A stretch of DNA of 64,000 nucleotides, taken from positions 186,001-250,000 of the forward strand of contig JAEBDY010000015.1 in NCBI GenBank assembly GCA_049997955.1, written 5' to 3'. Position 1 is the stretch's first letter. Each line of letters starts with the position of its first letter. The notes under the pieces were generated by a model. That model worked only from the letters and a program-made list of their open reading frames with translations, ran no database searches and was not told where the DNA came from. The stretch is from Umezawaea sp049997955. Its GTDB lineage: Bacteria; Actinomycetota; Actinomycetes; Mycobacteriales; Pseudonocardiaceae. Both the position numbers and the translations under genes were made by a program. Positions 27,152-34,172 of this stretch are shown here, one piece after another.

Positions 27152-28108
27152 ATGCCCGGTAGACCCGAGCGGGTCGGAGTGCTCGACGTCGGCTGTTTCA
27201 GCGCTCAGCTCGTCGTGGTGGACCGGGCACAGGGGTCCCTCCTGCACCCCGAGGTGTCCTACAAGGTGCGGTTGCGGATGGACCGCGCGCTCGATGAACG
27301 CGGTCGCATCACGAAGGCCGGGGTGGACCAGCTGGTGTCCGCGGTGCGCGAGGCGCGGCGGCTGGCGGACCAGGCCGAGGTGTCGACGCTGGTGCCGTTC
27401 GCGACCTCGGTGATCCGGGACGCCGCCAACGGGGCCTCGGTCATGGAGCAGGTCGCCGCTCGGGCCGGGGTCGGGCTGGGTGTGCTGTCCGGGCCGGAGG
27501 AGGCGCGGCTGTCGTACCTGGCCGCGCGCCGCTGGTTCGGGTGGTCGGCCGGGCCGCTGGTGGTGCTGGACGTCGGCGGCGGCACGGTGGAGATCGCCGC
27601 CGGTGTCTCGGAGACGCCGGAGTTCGCCCGGTCGCTGCCGCTGGGCGCGCGGACCCTGACCAGGGAGTGGCTGGCCGACGCGGCCACGTCGCCGCGCAAG
27701 CTGCGCGAGCTGCGGTCGCACCTGGTCGAGCGGATAGAGACGGTGCTGCCCGTGACGGTCGAGGGCCGCGCGGTCGGCTGCTCCAAGGTGTTCGAGCAGC
27801 TCGCCCGGCTCGCGGGCGCCCGCCCGCAGCGGGAGGGGCCCTCGGTGCCGCGGCAGTTGACGCTCGCGGACCTGCGCTCGTGGATCCCGCGGCTGGCCTC
27901 GCGGTCGGCGCGGCAGCGCGCCCGGCTGCCGGGGATCTCCGCGCACCGGGCCCGCCAGTCGCTCGCGGGCGCGGTCGTCGCCGAGGCGCTGATGTCGTCC
28001 GCCGGGCGCGACGTCGTCGAGATCTGCCCGTGGTCCACCAGGGAGGGTCTGCTGCTGAGCCTGATCGAGCACCGCGGCCGCGCGGGCGACCGCATCAGGG
28101 TCGCGTGA
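27152..28108 (+). CDS. Ppx/GppA-family exopolyphosphatase-like protein
   Basis: 318 residues, actin-like ATPase fold. Seen: first phosphate loop LDVGCFSAQLVVVD (family usually has DxGSNS), VPFATSVIRDAANG, GVLSGPEEARLSYLA with the catalytic Glu region, and second loop VLDVGGGTVEI. The family degrades polyphosphate or pppGpp; short actinobacterial members such as mycobacterial Ppx1-type proteins are about this length. It lies within a stress-signalling group and just before a STAS protein gene (1-base gap), so the two are probably co-transcribed from the sigma-B-like promoter. Confidence 0.87.
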   Translation: MPGRPERVGVLDVGCFSAQLVVVDRAQGSLLHPEVSYKVRLRMDRALDERGRITKAGVDQLVSAVREARRLADQAEVSTLVPFATSVIRDAANGASVMEQVAARAGVGLGVLSGPEEARLSYLAARRWFGWSAGPLVVLDVGGGTVEIAAGVSETPEFARSLPLGARTLTREWLADAATSPRKLRELRSHLVERIETVLPVTVEGRAVGCSKVFEQLARLAGARPQREGPSVPRQLTLADLRSWIPRLASRSARQRARLPGISAHRARQSLAGAVVAEALMSSAGRDVVEICPWSTREGLLLSLIEHRGRAGDRIRVA

Positions 28109-28109
28109 C

Positions 28110-28484
28110 GTGCCCAAGGAGATGATGACGCTCGTGGTCGAGACCGACCGCGCGGGTCGGGTCGTGGTGGCCGTGCGCGGCGAGATCGACCAGGCGGCGG
28201 CGGTGAAGCTGCTGCACAAGCTGGACCGGCTGGTCGCCGAGGGGCGGGCCCGGATCGTGCTGGAGATGTCCGGGGTCCGGTTCTGCGGCGCGCAGGCGTT
28301 GAGCGCGCTGGTGCGCACCCGTGCGCGCGCCGACCGGGCGGGCGGCTGGCTGCGCCTGGCGGGCACGCCTTCGCACGTGCGCAAGGTGATCGCCGTGACG
28401 GACCTCGACCGGCTGCTGCCGCACCACGAGGACGTGGCGGCGGCCCTGCTCGGCAGACGAGCGCCTGCGGACACGAAGAAGTAA
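28110..28484 (+). CDS. STAS domain protein lacking the phosphorylation site
   Basis: 124 residues. STAS fold with VVVAVRGEIDQAAAVKLLHK and IVLEMSGVRFCGAQALSALV. Where anti-anti-sigma factors have DSxG it has CGAQ, so the usual phospho-Ser is missing. It may be a constitutively active antagonist, a sensor or scaffold, or a decoy. GTG at 28110 is used; ATG at 28125 with AAGGAG is an alternative start. It follows the Ppx/GppA gene directly. Confidence 0.8.
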   Translation: MPKEMMTLVVETDRAGRVVVAVRGEIDQAAAVKLLHKLDRLVAEGRARIVLEMSGVRFCGAQALSALVRTRARADRAGGWLRLAGTPSHVRKVIAVTDLDRLLPHHEDVAAALLGRRAPADTKK

Positions 28485-28525
28485 TCCACGAGCGTGCGGA
28501 GTCCGTCGCGGCGTACGTTGCCGCG

Positions 28526-29020
28526 GTGGACATCCGCACCGCACGACCGGACGAACTCGCGGGCCTCCAACGGATCGAGATCGCCTCGGGTGAGCCGTTC
28601 CGCGCGATCGGGATGCCGGAGATCGCCGACGACGACCCGCTTCCCCTCGACGTGCTCACCCACCTCCAGGCGCTCGGCCAGGTGTGGGTGGCGGCCGACC
28701 CCGACCCGGTGGCGTGGATCGCCGTGGAGGAGGTCGACGGGTGCGCGCACGTCGAGCAGGTGAGCGTGCACCCGGACCACGCGCGGCGCGGCGTCGGACG
28801 GCGGCTGATCGACCACGTGGACGCGTGGGCGGGCGGTCGCGGACTGGACGGGCTGACGCTGACCACGTTCCGGGACGTGCCGTGGAACGGGCCGTACTAC
28901 GAGCGGCTGGGGTTCCGGCCGGTGACCGAGCCGACGCCGGGGCTGGCGGCCGTCGTCGCGCAGGAGGCGGCCCGCGGCCTGGATCCGAGCACCAGGACCT
29001 GCCTGCACCGGAGAACATGA
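28526..29020 (+). CDS. GNAT family N-acetyltransferase
   Basis: 164 residues. Acetyl-CoA loop HARRGVGRRLIDHVDAW, preceded by VAWIAVEEVDGCAHVEQVSV and followed by YYERLGFRPV. Substrate unknown. GTG at 28526 is the first start that keeps the N-terminal IRTARPDELAGLQRIE strand. Stands between the Ppx/STAS pair and the MEDS-ATPase gene, possibly in the same transcript. Confidence 0.87.
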   Translation: MDIRTARPDELAGLQRIEIASGEPFRAIGMPEIADDDPLPLDVLTHLQALGQVWVAADPDPVAWIAVEEVDGCAHVEQVSVHPDHARRGVGRRLIDHVDAWAGGRGLDGLTLTTFRDVPWNGPYYERLGFRPVTEPTPGLAAVVAQEAARGLDPSTRTCLHRRT

Positions 29021-29097
29021 CGAGGGTCTCAGATCATCGTGGTTTCGCGGCGGTCGCGAGGGGGCAACAGAAGGGATCCGCCACCGGAGGTTGCTCG

Positions 29098-30009
29098 ATG
29101 GTCGACTTCGTGCACGAAGCCCTGTTCTACCGGGATCCCGGTCAGTACCTGGCCGGAACGATCCCGTTCGTCCTGGACGGCCTCGCGGCGTGCGAACCCG
29201 TGCTGGTGGCGGTGCCGCCGCGCAACGTCGACCTGATCCGCGACGAGCTGGGCGCCAAGGCGGAGCACGTGCGGTTCCTGGACATGACGCGGGGCGGCCG
29301 CAACCCCGGCGGGATCATCCCCGGCGTGCTCACCCCGTTCGCGCACGAGCACCCCTCCCGCGTGCGGATCGTCGGCGAGCCGATCTGGGCGGGCCGGTCG
29401 ACGAACGAGTACCCGGCTTGCGTGCAGCACGAAGCGCTGATCAACACCGCGTTCCACGACCTGGACGCGACGATCCTGTGCCCGTACGACACCCTCGGGC
29501 TGGCGCGGGACGTGCTGGTGGACGCCGAGCGCACGCACCCCGTGCTGGTCGAGGGCGGCAGGCGCTCCACCAGCACCCGCTACGACGACCCGCTGCTGAT
29601 CGTCACGGACTTCAACCTGCCGCTGCCCACGCCGCCGCGCGCGGCGCGGGCGTACTGGTTCGACATGCACGGCCTGCCCACGACCCGCGGGGTGGTCGCG
29701 GAGTTCGCGACCGCGGCCGGCCTGTCCGAGGACCGGGCCGACGACCTGGTGCTCGCGGTGAACGAGCTGACGACGAACAGCGTCGAGCACGCCGACGGCG
29801 GCGGCGAACTGCTCGTCTGGCAGGAGGGCGACGCCGTGGTGTGCGAGGTGCGCGACCGCGGCGTGCTGCGCGACCCCATGATCGGCAGGCGCAGGCCCGC
29901 GCCGAACTCCAGCGGCGGGTACGGCCTCGTGATGGTGAACCTCCTGTGCGACCTCGTGCGCGTCCACTCGGGCGAGGCCGGGACGGCCATCCGCGTGCAC
30001 GTGAGCTGA
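29098..30009 (+). CDS. MEDS-domain anti-sigma/sensor protein with HATPase domain
   Basis: 303 residues. N-terminal MEDS domain (about 1-165, FVHEALFYRDPGQYLAGTIP, VRIVGEPIWAGRS), known from MtrB-associated and sensory proteins that bind small ligands, followed by an RsbW-like HATPase (about 190-300) with N box NELTTNSVEHADG and G box GGYGLVMVNLLCD. ATG at 29098 is chosen for GGAGG seven bases upstream; an ATG at 29017 would add 27 unconserved residues. It resembles actinomycete anti-sigma regulators and adds a ligand-sensing input to the local partner-switching genes. Confidence 0.87.
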   Translation: MVDFVHEALFYRDPGQYLAGTIPFVLDGLAACEPVLVAVPPRNVDLIRDELGAKAEHVRFLDMTRGGRNPGGIIPGVLTPFAHEHPSRVRIVGEPIWAGRSTNEYPACVQHEALINTAFHDLDATILCPYDTLGLARDVLVDAERTHPVLVEGGRRSTSTRYDDPLLIVTDFNLPLPTPPRAARAYWFDMHGLPTTRGVVAEFATAAGLSEDRADDLVLAVNELTTNSVEHADGGGELLVWQEGDAVVCEVRDRGVLRDPMIGRRRPAPNSSGGYGLVMVNLLCDLVRVHSGEAGTAIRVHVS

Positions 30010-30126
30010 GCCTCACCCGATCGGTCCTGCTTCCCGGCCCCATGTCACCGGGAGGTCTCACCGCCGTCATCCTTGGCTGGTTGTCTGGAGGAGATTCCGG
30101 ACGCCGTCGGCGGAGGACCTCCACAC

Positions 30127-31443
30127 ATGACCGCAGACCAGCTCAGCCCGTTGGACGTCGCCTTCCTCTGCCTGGAGGACGGGAAGAACCCGATGCACCT
30201 CGGCGCGGTGGCGACGTTCGCGCCGCACCGGCCGGTGCACCCCGCGCGGATCGTCGCGCTGCTGTGCGAACGCGCGCAGGAGGTTCCCGAGCTGCGCAAG
30301 CGAACCAGGGTGTCGTGGCTGCCGCCGGGCGGAGCGTCCTGGGTGGACGATCCGCGCTTCGCGGTCGAGGACCACGTGACGGGGCACCACCTGCGCGGCC
30401 ACGGCGGTGGGGACGGGTTCGCCGAACTCGTGTCGACCTTGATGGCCCAACCGCTGGACCTGGCCCGTCCGCCGTGGGAGCTGCACGTCGTCACCGGCCT
30501 GGCGGGCGGCCGGTTCGCCGTCGTCGTGAAGCTGCACCACGCGCTGTGCGACGGCATTAAGGCGGTGGGCCTCGGGCTGCGGCTGCTGGACGACCTCGGC
30601 CGCGACCTGCCGTCCGCGCCCGAACCCGTCCCCGTCGGACTGGCCACGACCGTGGCCGCTTCCCTGAGGGAACTCGCGAGCACGGCCACCATCGCCTCCG
30701 CGGTGCTGCGCAGCGCCCGCACGCCGGGCACCCGGTCGCCGGTGCTGACCCGGTCGCCGCGTCCGCGCCAGGTCGTGATGGCGCGGCTGGGCCTCGACGA
30801 GGTGCAGCGGGTCCGCAAGCGGCACGGCGGCACCGTCAACGACGTGCTGCTGGCGCTGGTGACGGGCGCGCTGCGGCAGTGGCTGGTGGCGCACGACAGC
30901 GCGGGTGAGGGCTCGACCGTGCGCGCGCTGATCCCGGTGAGCAGGCGGGCCCGCGACCCGAGGGGCGGCGCGGGCAACCAGATCTCCGGCTTCCTGTGCG
31001 AGTTGCCGGTAGGCGAGCCGGACGCGCGGGAACGCCTGCGCGTCGTGCGGGCGGACATGGACCGCAACAAGGCCGTCGGCCCCGGCAGGGGTCCCGGCGC
31101 GCTGCCGCTGCTGGCGAACCGCATCCCGGCCGCCGTGCACCGCCTGGCGACGCCGCTGGTGGGCCGCTGCGCTCCCCTGCTGTTCGACGCGGTCGTGACG
31201 AGCGTCCACCTGCCCGCGCTGCCGCTGAAGCTCGACGGCGCGGACCTGAAGGAGATGTACCCGGTCGCCCCGGTGGCGGCGGGTCACGCGGTCGGCATCG
31301 CCCTGTCGGTGTACCGCGACGGCGTGCACGTCTGCCTGCACACCAACCAGCCGTGGATCTCGGGCTCGCGCTGGCTGCTCGGCGCGCTCCGCCGCGAACT
31401 GGCCGCGCTCGACTACGCCGACGCGCTTGTAGATCGGGCATAG
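30127..31443 (+). CDS. Wax ester synthase/diacylglycerol acyltransferase (WS/DGAT)
   Basis: 438 residues. Actinobacterial lipid-storage enzyme that joins acyl-CoA to diacylglycerol or long-chain alcohols. Seen: N-terminal LSPLDVAFLCLEDGKNPMHL, catalytic HHALCDG (His137, His138, Asp142), NDVLLALVTGALRQWL, and C-terminal PVAPVAAGHAVGIALSVYRD. Length fits the family. GGAGG lies about ten bases before the ATG. It could support triacylglycerol storage; nothing else in the window encodes that pathway. Confidence 0.92.
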   Translation: MTADQLSPLDVAFLCLEDGKNPMHLGAVATFAPHRPVHPARIVALLCERAQEVPELRKRTRVSWLPPGGASWVDDPRFAVEDHVTGHHLRGHGGGDGFAELVSTLMAQPLDLARPPWELHVVTGLAGGRFAVVVKLHHALCDGIKAVGLGLRLLDDLGRDLPSAPEPVPVGLATTVAASLRELASTATIASAVLRSARTPGTRSPVLTRSPRPRQVVMARLGLDEVQRVRKRHGGTVNDVLLALVTGALRQWLVAHDSAGEGSTVRALIPVSRRARDPRGGAGNQISGFLCELPVGEPDARERLRVVRADMDRNKAVGPGRGPGALPLLANRIPAAVHRLATPLVGRCAPLLFDAVVTSVHLPALPLKLDGADLKEMYPVAPVAAGHAVGIALSVYRDGVHVCLHTNQPWISGSRWLLGALRRELAALDYADALVDRA

Positions 31444-31491
31444 AAGCCGGACGTACCGTCCGCAGGACCTCCAGAACCCACGGGAGTCACC

Positions 31492-31593
31492 ATGGAGCTG
31501 ACGTCGACCGTCGAGATCGAGACGCAGGACTTCGCCGTCCCGCCGCGCGAGTGGTGGGACGAGGAACCGACCATCGTGCGCGGCGAGGACTGA
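31492..31593 (+). CDS. Small ORF, 33 residues, unknown
   Basis: Not recognised. Acidic peptide with N terminus MELTSTVEIETQDF and C terminus PREWWDEEPTIVRGED. Support for coding: GGGAG five bases before the ATG; 32 of 33 sense codons end in G or C, as in neighbouring genes; and a strong hairpin follows 11 bp after the stop. It lies 49 bp past the WS/DGAT gene in the same direction. It could be a small regulator or a precursor peptide; no modifying enzyme gene is seen nearby, so the precursor idea is weak. Confidence 0.6.
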   Translation: MELTSTVEIETQDFAVPPREWWDEEPTIVRGED

Positions 31594-31603
31594 GCACCTG
31601 GGA

Positions 31604-31644
31604 GTCGCCGAGGCCCACCGGGACGAGCGGTGGACCCCGGCGAC
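31604..31644. terminator. Two-way hairpin terminator
   Basis: Arms 31604-31620 and 31628-31644 pair at 15 of 17 positions around the loop GGACGAG. It lies between the small ORF stop (+) and the glycosyltransferase stop (-). Confidence 0.7.
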
Positions 31645-31647
31645 GGT

Positions 31648-32757
31648 CTAGGGGCGAGCCTTCGCGAACAGCTCGTCGTAGGCGTCCAGCACCGCGGGAA
31701 CGCTGTAGCGCTCGGCCGCGGCCGCGACACCGGCTTCCCGGTCCGGCGGGGTGTCGCGCAGCTCGCGCAGCCGGTCGGTGATGTCGGCGGCCACGCCGGG
31801 GCGCACGAGCGCGCCGAAACCGGTCTCCCGCACCGGGATGCGGACGCCCGGCAGGTCGCTGACCATGGCGGGCACGCCCGCGAGCATCCCGACGACCTGG
31901 ACGATGCCGAACGCCTCGAACGCGTTGACCGAGGGCAGCGCGAACACGTCCATGGAGGCGTAGAAGTCGCCCAGCTCCTCGTCGGGGATGAACCCGAGCA
32001 GCCTGATGCGGGGGTCGCCGTCGATCCGGCTCCGCACCCGCTCGATCACGCTGCCGCCCGCGACGGCGCCGAACTCGCCGCCGATCAGCAGCCGCGCGTC
32101 CGGGTCGTCGAGCGCGCGGAAGCCGTCGACCAGGAACTCGACGCCCTTCTCCTCCACGATCCGGCCGAGGAAGCCGACGTGGAAGCCGTCGCCGTCGCGG
32201 AACGACGGCCGCCCTGCGGGCACCGGCAGGCACGGCGGCGGGACGGCGGCCATCTTCGGCTGGATCGACGGCCACAGCCTGCTGTGCCGGGCGTAGTCCT
32301 CACTGGTCACGGCGACGATCCGCGCGTGCTTCATGGCGAGCCTGCTGGAGGCGTCGACGACCTTGCCCTGCACCGCGTTCACCAGTCCCGGCGGGAGGCT
32401 GACGTCGCAGTGGTAGGTGAGGACGACCGGGCAGCGGGCGCCCTTGGCGACCAGACCGGCCTCCAGCATCGGCAGGTGCACGTTGAGCACGTGGGCGGTC
32501 TTCGACGCGGCGACCACCATCCGGGTGAACTCCGGGCTGATGGTGCCCTTGCCCAGCTTCGCCACGACCGGCGCGCGGCTGACCCGCACGCCGTTGACGA
32601 CCTCCTCCGAGGGCAGCGCCGGGTCGTGCCGGGTGGTGACGACCCGCACGCGCTGACCACGCGCGGCCAGTCCCTCAGCGACGTCCCTGGCGAAGTTGGT
32701 CAGCCCGGACACGTAGGGCGCGTAGTAGGTCAACGCGATGACCAGGTCGTCGTGCAC
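31648..32757 (-). CDS. GT4-family glycosyltransferase
   Basis: 369 residues, GT-B fold, cytoplasmic or membrane-associated. Seen: N-terminal YYAPYVSGLTNFARDVAEGL, nucleotide-sugar part VGFLGRIVEEKGVEFLVDGF, and the E-x7-E region VNAFEAFGIVQVVGMLAG. Family 4 retaining enzymes such as mannosyl- and glucosyltransferases build cell-surface glycans. GTG at 32757 starts just before the first beta strand. The upstream flippase gene overlaps it by 83 bp, and the two probably make and export one glycan. Confidence 0.88.
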   Translation of the reverse strand: MHDDLVIALTYYAPYVSGLTNFARDVAEGLAARGQRVRVVTTRHDPALPSEEVVNGVRVSRAPVVAKLGKGTISPEFTRMVVAASKTAHVLNVHLPMLEAGLVAKGARCPVVLTYHCDVSLPPGLVNAVQGKVVDASSRLAMKHARIVAVTSEDYARHSRLWPSIQPKMAAVPPPCLPVPAGRPSFRDGDGFHVGFLGRIVEEKGVEFLVDGFRALDDPDARLLIGGEFGAVAGGSVIERVRSRIDGDPRIRLLGFIPDEELGDFYASMDVFALPSVNAFEAFGIVQVVGMLAGVPAMVSDLPGVRIPVRETGFGALVRPGVAADITDRLRELRDTPPDREAGVAAAAERYSVPAVLDAYDELFAKARP

Positions 32758-33901
32758 GACGGTCCTCTCCGGAAGTGATGAGCAGGAACAAGCCGGTGAA
32801 CCAGCCGAGGCCGGACCCGACGAGGAACGAGAGCTCGGCCCGCAGCAGCAGGTCCGGCACGAGCGCGAACACCGCCGCGGCGCCCGCGATGCCGACCAGC
32901 CAGGCCAGGGCCACCTTGCCGTGCAGCGCGGCGGCGACCAGCGCCTGGGTGGTGATGATCAGTCCGAGGTGCGCGACCACGCCGATGGCCATCAGCACCA
33001 GGTCTCCGCCGGCGAGCACGTAGGAGTCGCCGAACACCAGGCGCACCAGCCACGGCCCGGCGAGGCCCGCGAGCACGGCGCCGACGGCACCGGACACGGC
33101 CAGGAGAGCGGTCAGCTTGGCCAGGGCCCGGACCAGCGCCCGGCCGCCCTCCCCGGACAGCCTGGTCAGCGACGGCAGCAGCGCGGTCTGCAGCGGCACC
33201 GCCACGAACAGCGGCACGCGCACCAGCAGGAACGCCGCCAGGAACCGGCCTGCGGTGTCGGAGTCGGTCGCGGTGGCCGCGACGACGACCGGGATGCCGT
33301 TCAGCAGCACCTGTGCGCAGAGCGAGCCGAACAGCAGCGGCAGCACGGACCTCAGGAAGTCCGAAGTGGGCACTCCGCCTGGACCACGTCGGACCGCGAA
33401 CAGCACCGGCAGGTGCGCGACGGCGATCGCGGCGACCAGCGTCCAGGCGAACCCGGCGCTGCCGGTGACGACCGCGTGGCCGAGGCCGAGCGCGAACAGC
33501 ACCCGCAGCGCGGTGTCGACCACCAGCAGGCCGCCGTGCCACGCGAGCCTGCCGCTGCCGATGAGCGCGCCGCGGACGAGGAACTGGCCCGCGGACACCA
33601 GGCACAGCGCGGCGAGGGCCACGACCGTCCACGGCTCGCCCCCGAGCGGTGCCAGCAGGAACGGGGAGGCGGCCACGACGAGCAGCAGTTCGATCCCGGC
33701 GAGGCCGAGCGCCACGCGGGTCGCGGCCCTCGCGGCCGATCCCGGTGACAACCTGGCCAATTCCTGCTCGATTGGCAGGAACGCGCCGAATCCGATCAGC
33801 AGGGAAAGCGACCAGAAAGCGCCGAAATATCCGTACTCGGCGGGTGTGAGATTCCTCGCGACGATGGCCAGATAGGCGTTGACCAGCAGGCCGGAGACCA
33901 C
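32675..33901 (-). CDS. Polysaccharide flippase-like membrane protein
   Basis: 408 residues from GTG 33901, about 12 hydrophobic helices, MOP superfamily (Wzx/MurJ-like) by pattern: NLTPAEYGYFGAFWSLSLLI near the start is typical of O-antigen/teichoic-type flippases. The start is uncertain: the frame is open about 55 bases further upstream without ATG, GTG or TTG, so the first helix may be cut by this choice. The last 27 residues (from about EDRRARRPGHR) are hydrophilic and lie antiphase over the glycosyltransferase start, an 83-bp same-strand overlap. Probably exports a lipid-linked glycan made by its partner. Confidence 0.82.
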   Translation of the reverse strand: MVSGLLVNAYLAIVARNLTPAEYGYFGAFWSLSLLIGFGAFLPIEQELARLSPGSAARAATRVALGLAGIELLLVVAASPFLLAPLGGEPWTVVALAALCLVSAGQFLVRGALIGSGRLAWHGGLLVVDTALRVLFALGLGHAVVTGSAGFAWTLVAAIAVAHLPVLFAVRRGPGGVPTSDFLRSVLPLLFGSLCAQVLLNGIPVVVAATATDSDTAGRFLAAFLLVRVPLFVAVPLQTALLPSLTRLSGEGGRALVRALAKLTALLAVSGAVGAVLAGLAGPWLVRLVFGDSYVLAGGDLVLMAIGVVAHLGLIITTQALVAAALHGKVALAWLVGIAGAAAVFALVPDLLLRAELSFLVGSGLGWFTGLFLLITSGEDRRARRPGHRVDLLRALRVRADQLRQGRR

Positions 33902-34172
33902 GACGCAGATCCCGACGAGACCGATCGATCTTGTTCCGCCGCTGGTAGGAGCGCTCAGAACGGTTCACCTCACACCACGCGGACCAGGGGGATGGCCGAA
34001 CCATAACGGCCGAACGGACGCCGGAACGACCACGTTCCGGGTCCGTAACACGGTGCTCACGCGTTTAACGCAATCGTTGCAGCGCGGCCTGTAACGACGT
34101 TCCCCACGTAATTGAGCACCACTAACTTCACGGTCCGTCGATGAATGTCCAGCCGACTGAGGACCACCACGA
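33902..34172. other. Divergent promoter region
   Basis: 270 bp between the flippase and arabinosyltransferase genes, likely holding promoters for both. It is A/T-richer around 34020-34140. No clear operator recognised. Confidence 0.5.

Noticed and set aside
31492..31593. Calling the small ORF a RiPP precursor
   Set aside because: No modification enzyme, protease or dedicated exporter lies nearby and no known leader motif is visible.
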